A stretch of DNA of 26,448 nt, taken from positions 1 to 26,448 of the forward strand of contig MU617026.1 of assembly GCA_025201705.1 (NCBI GenBank). The letters run 5' to 3'. Both the position numbers and the translations under genes were made by a program. Source of the stretch: Dissophora ornata. Lineage: Eukaryota; Mortierellomycota; Mortierellomycetes; Mortierellales; Mortierellaceae. The notes below the pieces were generated by a model that saw only the letters and a list, made by a program, of their open reading frames with translations, was not told the origin of the DNA and ran no database searches. This document shows, piece after piece, positions 9,576-21,536 of the stretch (positions are counted from its first letter, which is position 1; each line of letters opens with the position of its first letter).

Positions 9576-12452
9576 CTAAAAGATACTCCCAAGCGCATCA
9601 AACCAGCCCAGAATACCCGCATCAGTAAGCACATACGCCCTGAACTCCTCGAGCGTGATAGACCCTGGCCTGGAGGGGTTCTTGATCGCACTGAAAGTCT
9701 TGTCCACCATCTCCTGGATCGCATCCTGCGAGATCGACTCCATCACCGGGAACGTACTCGAGAAGTACGACGCGTTCGCGTAAGACCCTGTTGGTGCCGC
9801 CGTCGATGACACAAAAGACTGGTATGGCGTTCCCAAGGAGGGTCGACGAACACTGGCATCCGTGCTCCTGTCCATCCTACCATTGCTGCTTTCCTGATTA
9901 CGAGCTGATGGCGATGAGGAAGAAGTGCCATCCTGCGACAACCCATATCCAACAGCCAACATCGGGGCTAGCGACGGCGCTCCAGGTGAAGAGTGGAAAT
10001 AAGATGTAGAGGACCCTGTGCGGTGGTGAGGACGATCCCAGGTGAGGTTCGTGTTTGAGATAGATGGGGCTACTAGATGAAGTGGGGACGTCGTCACTGG
10101 AAGCGGTTGATCCTTGTGGGGTCTATTCGAGCTTCCCTCCGCAGATGAATTTTCCGGCTGCTCTGGTGTCCGTGATGGCACGTCCAAGCCAGAGCTAGCC
10201 CGATGGCCTTCCTGAGAATCCACAGTGGGTGGTGTGTCCTGGGAACCGCCAGCATGCCATCCACCGCTGTCCACTCCAGAATCCTCGGCTTCACTGTCTT
10301 CGCTCACTGGATCCTCGGCTGCCGGTGAGAGGAATGCCTCCGATCCGGTGCCGTGGCTCTTTTCAGTGTCGCCATCTGTCGCAGCGGATGTTCCAGTCCC
10401 CTCTTCATCAGCATCGAGGCTGTCATCTCTAACGTCTGCATAGGAGTCCGATCCCACAAGGCCGTAAGAACCAGAAGGAAGTCTATCGTTATCCATAGCT
10501 TGAAGATCCGGGTCAGAGACCTCAGTAGTGGATTGATTCGCTATACCCTCGCTGTCAATTGATGGCGAGGTCGCAGGTGTCGTAAGACTGCTACCGTCGC
10601 TAGGAGTCACAGATAATGACCGCTCTGCCGGCAGAGGGGTCTGCTCCGTGTTCGGTCTCTGCTCCTCTGCTGTCCTATTATCATTACTATTACTACTGCT
10701 GTTGCCGTTGTCAGCAGTATTGCTGTTAGGGTTGCTACTGCCGCTATTGCTGTTATTGTTGCGGACCCCAATCTCGCGAGGAATAGGAGCTGTGAATGTA
10801 GAGGAGATAGGCATCCCAGGCTGGTATTCAAAATTGCTTATTAGGTCGTTCTCCATGGTTTTGACCACATCCCTGATCAACTCCATCGACAAGTAGAAAT
10901 ACGCCTTGAACATTTCATGAAGTTCCTCCCTAGAGATGTAACCATCGCCATCTAGATCGTATCCTTGGAACGCGACTAAGCAATGAGATATGCGGAGCAT
11001 CAGTACTCAGTCGGTTGCGACTTTGCTACGGCGATAGATACCTGGCAAGATGACATGTACGTACAGTCAATCTTCTCGTCAAAGTTGCCTTTGCAGAGCA
11101 CGCTTAGCCCGCAGGCCATTTCCTTAAAGTTGATATTCCCATCTTCATCCTGATCAAAAAATCGGAAGATACGGTCTGTAATCAGATTTTTCTCCAATCC
11201 AAGCGGCCCTAGTGCCTGTTCAAAGGTCAGTCGAGTAATTCCTCCTCCCTCTTGGTCCATCGTCGATAATGAGAGATACTGGTTATACATGGCGTCCAAC
11301 TCCACATTATCAACTAGCGAGGAGGAAGGCCGTGTTAGGTTGAGACAAAGTGACTTGATAGCCGCATCCACATGTTCTCTGCAGTTCTGAGACAGAATGT
11401 AACCTTACAGTGCGTTTTCTTTAAAAGTTCCTGTAGCAGGTAATCAGGTGTGGTGGTGTTTCCTTGTGGGATTCCTGGGTAGAATGGTGGCAGTTTCTTA
11501 GTACGACTGTTGGCGAGCGGTGGAATTGGTATCCTGATCTTCATAAAGACATGAGACTTGATGTGGACCTCAGCTGCTTCGCAACCCTCGCAAAGATCAT
11601 AGTCCTGGCAATTTGCGCATTTATAACGAAGGCCACGGATAGGGACAGTGCGACAGCTGTTGCAAGTTATACCGCCTATGGCGGAAAAGGCGAGGAGAAG
11701 AGTCGTGAATGATGATTAGCCTGCTGAATACTGAATGATGAAAAACAGTATCGGATCTTGCTCCAGATCAACGTACGATGAATGTGGCCTTCTATCGTGA
11801 AGAGTGGTGCATGGGCACAGAAAACAACAAGAGCCTGATTAAAACAATGTCTCTCAGACTCGCGCAATCATCGATTCACGTAGATTATCTCGGCGATACC
11901 TTTCCCGGCTTGGTCCTCTGCAATGGCATAAAGCAGGTTCATGAGCTGCAGGCCGTCGTGTTTGTTATCACCAAAGTCATCCATTCGTAGCCTCTCATAG
12001 CCGTCCTCATCTACCAATGTTGCGTATTCATGGTCCGTCGCGTCGCCTTCCTCAGAGCCATTGTTGTTGCCTCTTCCGCGTGGGGGTTCCTCGTCCGAGC
12101 TCGACCCATCGCTACGATACTGCCGACTGTCGTCCCGCCTTGATAAATTTGTTTGCTGGTGCTGGTGCTGGTGTTGATGGTGGTGGGTCTGCTGCTGCTG
12201 CTGCTGTCTATGAGTGTTGGATCGACGTGTGGCATTGCTTCTGCGTAGACTGCCTTGACCAGACACTGGAGACCCTGCATTGCGGTTGGAGGTGGTCTGT
12301 CGACGGCCGCTTCGCCTGCCGTTCCTAGAGCCGCCGGAGTTTCGTCTTTGGGCTGGGGGCCAGACCCAGTAGGAGACATAGAGCAGGGCACCACCTGTGA
12401 CCAGTCCGAGGAGCAGGAATGGAATTGGGCTGGGCGTGCTTGAGTGTGTCAT
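9576..12452 (-). CDS. membrane-anchored ZZ zinc-finger and EF-hand calcium-binding protein
   Basis: Exons 12452-11880, 11834-11777, 11675-11409, 11313-11065 and 10975-9576 give 848 residues. Residues ~10-31 form one hydrophobic segment (PFLLLGLVTGGALLYVSYWV), a likely membrane anchor. A basic, Gln/His- and Ser-rich linker follows. Residues ~207-255 form a ZZ-type zinc finger (ITCNSC, YKCANC, DLCEGCE, then HIKSHVF). Two canonical EF-hand loops follow: DQDEDGNINFKE (353-364) and DLDGDGYISREE (389-400). The region after ~420 is long, Ser/Thr/Asn-rich and probably disordered. It ends with a conserved-looking helix-rich tail (QEMVDKTFSAIK, ITLEEFRAYV). The chosen intron 11408-11314 has a CTAAC branch-like site and restores the THF-DNVELDA join expected from related fungal proteins. 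Cellular role is unknown to me; calcium sensing at a membrane is an inference. Confidence 0.85.
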
Positions 12453-12641
12453 GCCTCAGTGTTGCTATGTTGATGTGCTGTTCCTGTACAGCGAGTGAAT
12501 GGGATCACCATCATGCTCACGTTGCCTTGATGGACATCTATTCCAACAGTCACGAGCACCGCAAGGGCGATCAGCTTTTTATTCTATTTTGTTTTCTATT
12601 TATTTTGGCATCTTGCAGAACTTGAAAGACAAAACACCCTC
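12453..12641. promoter_or_regulatory. 189-bp divergent intergenic region
   Basis: The ZZ/EF-hand gene starts leftward at 12452 and the AFG2-like gene rightward at 12642. The 189 bp between the two start codons must hold both promoters and leaders. No clear TATA box is visible; the right half is T-rich. Confidence 0.6.
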
Positions 12642-16174
<3,533 letters not shown>

Positions 16175-16175
16175 T

Positions 16176-16181
16176 TTTATT
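16176..16181 (-). promoter_or_regulatory. minus-strand AATAAA overlapping the AFG2-like gene end
   Basis: TTTATT on + at 16176-16181 reads AATAAA on the minus strand, 35 bp past the stop of the minus-strand gene (16217). It lies 1 bp beyond the TAG of the plus-strand AFG2-like gene (16172-16174). Cleavage 10-30 nt downstream would fall inside the last coding exon of that gene. Confidence 0.5.
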
Positions 16182-16216
16182 TGCTGTGTATTAAATAATG
16201 AACAAATGGGTCTCCG

Positions 16217-17306
16217 TCACCGATCTCGATCCATGGGTGTCATCCGTAGTAGAGGGAAGCCATTGAAAAAGACTGGGCTGTCTGCCTGATGCAATCGTGC
16301 ATTTTTCTGGCTCTCTGTCATAAAGAATTCTCCATACTCAAACTCGTTAGGGTCGGGGCTCTGAGCCAACAAAAAAAACCTATCGTCCAGATCCATCTCC
16401 CCCTCATCGATGTTGTTCGATTCAGATGATTGGCAGCAGTCCGAACAGTCTACAGAGGAATTGGCAGGCCTGCGATGCATGGTGTGGCCGTTCGAATGTT
16501 GGGCGAGAAAGCCCTGCAGCATGCATGTTTGCGGGGAGGTGGCACAAGATCCCTGTCTCGATATGGCGGGCGTCGAAGTTGTGGAGGAGTATTCTGTGTA
16601 CCAGATTGGGGTCGAAGCGACCGAGATGGGCAAAGGTTGCGGGGTATAAATATGTAATGTTTCATCGGGTGTAGCGTCGACCGCCGGGTCCGTGTGGATG
16701 CCCTTTGGATCCTGAATATCATGCTCGCTAGTAATCTTGCTCATGGTGAGCTGGAACGGCGTGTGAGGGGCGCTGCGGCCAGAGGGGCCCCTGAAGAGTC
16801 CACGGTGTTCGTTGGGTTGTACTGGTGCGGCTGTTTGGGGACAGAGTGATGCCCGTCCTTGGCGCCGGTGATGATCGTCCCTCTTGTCGGGAAAACAGAG
16901 ACCCACTCCATCCTCACGACCTCCATCATCTCCACAGAGCTTGTGGTCAAAATCTGGGAATGGAATGATGTGGGTACTAGACCAGGTTCCGCCATGTTGC
17001 CCAACCCCAGGGTCGTGCCTGTCATGCTCATCGTGCTGCAAACGATCCTTTGTGGACCATTGCTCAAGCTTTATCTCTAGGCCTGGCAGCCTTGTCCACT
17101 CTGTCAAGCTTTGACGGCGACGTAGTCGTGGAGCAGACTCATGTCTACCAGGCTAGACAGTTGCACGCAAAGTTTGCATCACGATTGTTAGATAAGATGG
17201 TTGCATGATGCAGCCTTTTCAGCTTGTCCTTGATAGAGCAATTGCGAACCTGGTAATCTTCGAAGACTTGTGCGCTGCGCAAGTTAGTTTGAGTCGATGC
17301 CGACAT
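16217..17306 (-). CDS. unrecognised acidic, Ser/Thr/Pro-rich protein
   Basis: I do not recognise this gene. The best model joins 17306-17149, 17062-16804 and 16750-16217 (phases fit) to about 316 residues. The first exon starts ATGTCGGCATCG in a typical position after a pyrimidine-rich leader and encodes a helical, charged N-terminus (QVFEDYQVRNCSIKDKLKRL). The last exon is the most secure part: it is open for 178 codons and contains acidic segments (NNIDEGEMDLDDRFF, SPDPNEFEYGEFFMTES). Composition suggests a largely disordered regulatory protein. The two introns are less certain: the 53-bp one has a weak GTGGAC donor. If they are wrong, the minimal product is the 175-residue frame starting at ATG 16744. 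The gene converges with the AFG2-like gene, with only 42 bp between stop codons. Confidence 0.5.
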
Positions 17307-17696
17307 GAGTGGAAACAGGAAAAAAGAAAAGACCAGAATAGAACTGGACTGAACTGAACTGAAGATTTTGAGAGACGGAGAGAGAAATGAGACTGTGTTG
17401 TGGCGGCTGTGGAGAGCTATCGATAGCGGAAGAGAAGGGAGGAGAAGAGGGAAAAAAACAAACTGTGGATCCGTGGAACTTTAATATGTGGCGCACGAGC
17501 ACAAGTCATCAGCCGAATAGGAGACAAAAGAATCAGACCTGTTGCCACTACTGACATCTGGCGAGGCTGCTATCTATCGTTGATGTTTACCCACACAAAC
17601 CCCACAGTTCGACACATGGAGAGATAAGGTTATCATTAAATTTGTATTCTAAAAGATATTATTAATGTAGTTGCGCTGGAGATTTCCCCCGAAACC
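17307..17696. other. intergenic, pyrimidine-rich leader on the minus strand
   Basis: About 390 bp separate the unrecognised gene start from the stop of the next minus-strand gene. From 17320 to 17460 the plus strand is purine-rich, so the transcribed strand carries a CT-rich leader like those of PP1 and PRE6. It includes a short ACTGA repeat (about 17347-17363). No gene is visible. Confidence 0.6.
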
Positions 17697-18548
17697 CTAG
17701 GGCTTTTCAGTGTGGACGGCATCGCCGGTTGCAGGCGCAGGCGCAGGGCGGAATGTGCGGCGACCCCACCAGCGGAACTGGACAACCATACCCAAGGCTG
17801 CCAATACAATGAACGCTGCCAGCAACGCATACTGCTTGCCAGAGACGTTGCCAACGCGGCTGTCGATACTGCTCTTCGAGTTGATGAACGAGTCCGTCTG
17901 CTCGATGAAGCCCGTGTGCACATAGAAGTCAATACCGCCAACGATCGAGTAGGCGCCAATGATGGCAGTGCCAACAATGATCGTCTCGCGCTCGCGGATG
18001 AATCCCATGACGAAGCCCACGACAGCGAGGACACCAAGAAAGATACCGCGACCGGTGTGTGAAGTGATAACACCACCAGACTTCCAACCCAAGATCCAGA
18101 GACCGAGAGAATACAGGGCCAGGGCACCAAGGACCGCGGCGCCTAAACGTGAGCAGTAGACCAGGAGTAGACCCCCCAAGATTCCGACGACGATTGAGAT
18201 GACGAGGAGCAATGTGGAAGAGGTGACACCGCCATTGGCCATTCCGATATAGGCAACGTTGGCAAAGAAGTAGAATCCAATCAGGAACATGGTGACATGG
18301 TAGAAGCGCATGCCGAAGAAGCAGAGAATAAGACCGAGGACTATCAGGACGGCACCGGCGATGCCACTCTGGACAGTGATGCTGTAGGGACCATCGTTTG
18401 ATGTGCTAAGAGTCCCATCGCTACTCTTTTCTGCAACTGGCGCGGCATATGTCATGGTGTTGATAAGGGTCGAGAGGACCACGAGCACGTAGAGAAGGAG
18501 GCGGCTCAGCGTTGAGCGCGATCTTTGAGCGATTGCTGTCGAGGACAT
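17697..18548 (-). CDS. TM7S3/TMEM198-like multi-pass membrane protein (DUF4203 type)
   Basis: An uninterrupted frame of 283 residues. The N-terminus looks like a signal sequence (LSRLLLYVLVVLSTLINTMTY, about 14-34), followed by a short polar lumenal segment (AEKSSDGTLSTSNDGPY). At least seven hydrophobic segments follow, including AVLIVLGLILCFFGMRF, LLLVISIVVGILGGLLLVY and ALLAAFIVLAALGMVVQF. Glycine-rich helices, the GMRFYHVTMFLIGF stretch and the IGAYSIVGGIDFY segment match the TM7S3/TM198-like domain seen in many fungal genes. The C-terminal tail is short, Pro/Ala-rich and probably cytoplasmic. The function of the fungal members is not established. The start codon is the first ATG, 90 bp downstream of a TATA-like sequence. 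Confidence 0.9.
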   Translation of the reverse strand: MSSTAIAQRSRSTLSRLLLYVLVVLSTLINTMTYAAPVAEKSSDGTLSTSNDGPYSITVQSGIAGAVLIVLGLILCFFGMRFYHVTMFLIGFYFFANVAYIGMANGGVTSSTLLLVISIVVGILGGLLLVYCSRLGAAVLGALALYSLGLWILGWKSGGVITSHTGRGIFLGVLAVVGFVMGFIRERETIIVGTAIIGAYSIVGGIDFYVHTGFIEQTDSFINSKSSIDSRVGNVSGKQYALLAAFIVLAALGMVVQFRWWGRRTFRPAPAPATGDAVHTEKP

Positions 18549-19349
18549 GGTGGGTGCAGTTGTGTCGCTGAGAAGAAGGAACGAGGAAAAAGGGGTTAGA
18601 GAGCGTAATTAGGAAACAAGGCAGAGAGGAAAGGCCTTTTTATATTCATACGGGAAGCGGAAACATTATTGCGGATAGGGTTGAGGTGGATGTGGGCCAG
18701 AACTATGCCGTCCCTGGAAATGGCCCTTCATAGTGGACAGGGTACATTGTTTTTTGTTGTGTACACTCTGTGCAACAATGGTGCTCCACGGATATCAATG
18801 TTATGGACCATGATGTCAACATCGGAAGAAAGAAGGGGAGAGAGCATGCATGGGCAACCACCACTCTAAAAAAATAAAACGCTTATCGAAAATAGAGTTG
18901 CAGCACATGCCGTTGTTGCTGCTGGACATGTACCGCGCACCACGCCATGAACACAGGCATTCATGCCACACCCTTGTGTAGTCCAGTACATGTACGACAT
19001 ATTGGCCGGTTTTTTAGCAATTACTCACTCTGTTTACAACGAGTCCATGAGGGGTTGCCTGCGTTGGTGGAAAGCGGACCGAACCTCAGGAAAAGACAAT
19101 GAAAGGAGCGTGCTTTGACATTCCCCTGGCATGACTCTGCCTGGTCCAGAAAATGAGACATCCAAAACAAACAAAGCACAGGACCTTGGTCCAGTCTATA
19201 CATTTGCAGCTTAGCAAACCCATGGATCGATTGTCGCCCCGCTTTGCAACTCAGACCTGACTAATGTACTTTGATATTTCTGGGTTCCATCCTTCATTCC
19301 TGGGCTACTTCACCAAACCACACGCGGATTTATTATCAATCCTCTACTT
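18549..19349. other. intergenic region without supportable genes
   Basis: About 800 bp between two minus-strand genes. Apart from the TATA-like site near 18640, I see only short open frames without domain features (for example 19021-19203 on -) and A/T-rich patches. Nothing else is supportable. Confidence 0.6.
18638..18644 (-). promoter_or_regulatory. TATA box of the TM7S3-like gene
   Basis: The minus strand reads GAATATAAAAAGGCC, a good TATA element about 90 bp before the ATG at 18548. Confidence 0.6.
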
Positions 19350-20224
19350 TTACTTTTTTGATTTGCAGTGGACAGAGTTAAGTCCAGCCTTGTTGCGAGC
19401 AATCTCGATGGTCAAGAACTGCATGCGGGTGACTACAACAAAAAAGAAAAGGAAAAAGAAACAGAAAAAAGACGCGTCCACGCTGTTAGTTTAAGGGACA
19501 GGCTCAAAACATTTTAAGATTCTGCCGTGCCGCTCTCCCACACTCCTGCGTCTCCCGCTCTCCATTACGCAGGTTACTTACCGAACATGGTGTTTTCCTC
19601 GGAATATCCTTTGCTTGCATCGATTCGGAGCAACGACCCGAAGTTGTAGTCTATAACCTTGCCGCCTTCGTATCTGTTGATAAAGATGCGCCACTTCTCC
19701 TTCATCTCCGGTGACTTGAAGTCCTTTGTTTCGTCCAAGACATCGATCTTAAAGTCGGGACCGAAGGTTGACATGAAATCAACATAGATCTCGTCATCGA
19801 TCCTATTGACAGTAATATCGCAAGAATTGAAAGCAATTGTCTCTGGTCAGCTTTGCACAGGGCTACTAGAGCAACGATATTCTGTATCGCCATAAAGCAT
19901 TCTCGTGGTGTATCAAATCCTCATCTTCCAATGAGTTCAGCGCACATACTTTGTCAGCTTGAGCTTAGATCCGTCCATGGCCTCAAGGAGCGAAAAGTAC
20001 GTCTCGGCATGATGCATAGCCTTGACAGCCCATTGCCTCTCTATAGGTCGTTCAGGAGAGATTCCAGACTTTAGTCTTCCTTTCTTGCATGTCTAATATC
20101 TGTCTCTCCTCTCCAAGTTTCTCTCCAAGTCTCCTCGCTGTATTTTCCCGATTCCATGTGAGTTTTACGGTCCCATACCAATGTCCTGGAGCTGCTCCAA
20201 TTCGTCGGCAGAAGGAAGAGACAT
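19350..20224 (-). CDS. PBDC1: PBDC1 family protein
   Basis: Exons 20224-20179, 20040-19950, 19802-19582 and 19432-19350 give 146 residues, the typical length for this family (yeast YPL225W is similar). Recognisable blocks: VKAMHHAETYFSLLEA, YVDFMSTFGPDFKIDVLDE, KEKWRIFINRYEG, KVIDYNFGSLLRIDAS, YSEENTMF and TRMQFLTIEIARNKAGLN. It is a small soluble protein. The yeast member has been described as a chaperone for nascent elongation factor eEF1A; this is family knowledge, not shown by the sequence. All intron phases agree and the donors are GTATGG, GTATGT and GTAAGT. The last intron (19581-19433) has a long T-rich tract before TTGTAG. Confidence 0.95.
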
Positions 20225-20613
20225 GGCGCGATGTGTAATATACGAATCTGAGTGAAAGAAACGAGCTGATCAGCACATGTAAGACTTTTTTTTCGCATGT
20301 TTTGGGTAAGCGGACACGTGACATGGCTGGTTGACGTACATGTACACTGAGAGCCGCCCGCTGGTGAACAAAAAAAAAAAGTTGCTGCACCCGGCTGGGG
20401 TCTGCAGTGCAGTAAATTCACTCTATTCCCTTCCACAAACAGCTTCTCTGTTTGTTCCTTTTGAAAGAGTTCCCCTCTTGCCCACTACGTTCCTATGCCT
20501 GCTCCGCTACGAGGGCTTGCGTTTGCGTTGTGTTCTCGCGAGCTGGTCGTGGTGCTCGAATCGACAGTCACGCTCCGCAAGCCTCGCAAGTGATAGTACG
20601 CAGCACACGCTCT

Positions 20614-20634
20614 AGGACAATGGGCGCGAAAATT
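20614..20634 (-). repeat. left arm of a perfect 21-bp inverted repeat
   Basis: On the minus strand it reads AATTTTCGCGCCCATTG followed by TCCT. It is identical to the plus-strand sequence at 21400-21420. The core TTTTCGCGCC resembles an E2F/MBF-type binding site. Confidence 0.9.
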
Positions 20635-20639
20635 CGCTG

Positions 20640-20649
20640 ATTGGCCAAT
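20640..20649. promoter_or_regulatory. double CCAAT-box palindrome
   Basis: ATTGGCCAAT is a perfect 10-bp palindrome carrying a CCAAT core on each strand. It lies 5 bp from the left inverted-repeat arm. Confidence 0.6.
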
Positions 20650-20848
20650 ACACTGTAGACTGGTGTATCCTAGCTTTCTGATCCAAGATACCGAAATGCA
20701 AAGCTGTAGCTCTGCGTCGCTACTGTTTTTATTCACAATTATTGATCGTCATCCACCACGGTCCATCCCGTTTCGATACACAGAGCTTGTTTATTGCGCT
20801 TTCTTTTGCGCCACCATTCAAGCCGGAAGCTTCTTTGACTCGGAAGAG

Positions 20849-20856
20849 TATAAAAG
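20849..20856 (+). promoter_or_regulatory. TATA box upstream of the mini-gene
   Basis: TATAAAAG is followed about 15 bp later by a CT-rich tract and then by an exon-like end CGCTTCAG|GTAAGC near 20922. This is the layout of a strong fungal promoter with a leader intron. Confidence 0.6.
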
Positions 20857-21153
20857 CGAGCCTCTTTCTTCTCTTCTCTTCTCTTTTCTTCCTCTCCATT
20901 CGCCACCATTGGACGCTTCAGGTAAGCCCAAAACGCCTTTTTCTTCCCTCTCTCCACAGCCGGTACACTCTCTCGACGTTTCTCTCTCTCTCTCTCATTC
21001 TCTCCTCACTTCTTGGACTACGTCCAGCATTTGCTTGGCTTCTCTGTATTTCCTTGTTTCCACGAGCTTCTTTATTGTTGTTGTCGTTTTGCGGCTATCC
21101 ACAAGAGGACAGCGAGAAATGGGGTGAGAGTGATAGTTCGAGGATTAACCAAG

Positions 21154-21346
21154 ATGTCCTCTTTTGAATACCGTAGCGCGTATCTGGGGTTCGCCCCACG
21201 CGTTGAAGCGATACGTGGTCGCGAATCCGGTCCTATGGCTCTGATAGCCTGTAAGTCTATTGTTGATGCTTTAAATGTTACAACAACGAAGACATCGTTT
21301 GAGTAAGTCTAACCGTTGAGTTTGATCTTTTTCAGTAGGACCGTAA
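21154..21346 (+). CDS. possible 35-residue protein, two exons
   Basis: I do not recognise this product. Exons 21154-21250 and 21336-21346 give a 35-residue frame that starts MSSFEYRSAYLGFAPRV and ends ALIALGP. The intron is convincing: donor GTAAGT, branch-like CTAAC (21309-21313) and acceptor TTTTTCAG. A TATA box and a CT-rich, probably spliced leader precede it, and a purine-rich run leads to the ATG (ACCAAGATGTCC). It lies between PBDC1 and PRE6, inside a 21-bp inverted repeat. It could be a genuine micro-protein, the remnant of a longer gene, or an alternative first exon of PRE6. An alternative acceptor at 21428-21429 would join it in frame to PRE6 without a stop. Confidence 0.35.
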
Positions 21347-21379
21347 AACTTTGTGTGTCCGATGATTCGGGGGTGAGAG

Positions 21380-21401
21380 TTACGTCACTTCGGTGACGTA
21401 A
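21380..21401. promoter_or_regulatory. CRE-like palindrome in the PRE6 promoter
   Basis: TTACGTCAC and GTGACGTAA form a perfect 9-bp inverted repeat around TTCG. Each half holds a TTACGTCA-type site typical for bZIP (ATF/CREB) factors. It lies about 135 bp before the PRE6 start codon and overlaps the right inverted-repeat arm by two bases. Confidence 0.65.
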
Positions 21402-21420
21402 TTTTCGCGCCCATTGTCCT
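21400..21420 (+). repeat. right arm of the perfect 21-bp inverted repeat
   Basis: It matches the reverse complement of 20614-20634 at all 21 positions; the match ends abruptly on both sides. It ends 116 bp before the PRE6 start codon. Confidence 0.9.
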
Positions 21421-21536
21421 CGTTTCCAGCACACGCACATGTCGTTAAACGACATTTCCAGCTCTGTTCGCTTCGCGTACTTCATTCTATTCATCTCCAT
21501 CTCAATTTCCATAAGCATTCATCACAAACTGCAACC

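Larger units (their letters stand above)
20225..20848. other. intergenic region with promoter-like elements
   Basis: No gene is supportable. It contains a CACGTG E-box (about 20316), an A-run near 20369, the left arm of a 21-bp inverted repeat and a double CCAAT-type palindrome. The open frames here (20331-20615 and others) have no coding character. Confidence 0.5.

Noticed and set aside
11372..11403. Separate start codon near 11371 splitting the ZZ/EF-hand gene in two
   Set aside because: Splicing from 11409 to 11313 with a CTAAC branch-like site gives a continuous family-like protein, while the alternative would need a 17-bp intron.
16410..16674. Plus-strand open frames opposite the unrecognised minus gene
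   Set aside because: Three overlapping frames with odd composition; they are antisense shadows of the minus-strand exon.
20663..21127. 154-codon open frame on +
   Set aside because: It crosses a TATA box, CT-rich leader and a good splice donor; the composition (Ser/Leu/Phe from CT repeats) is not protein-like.
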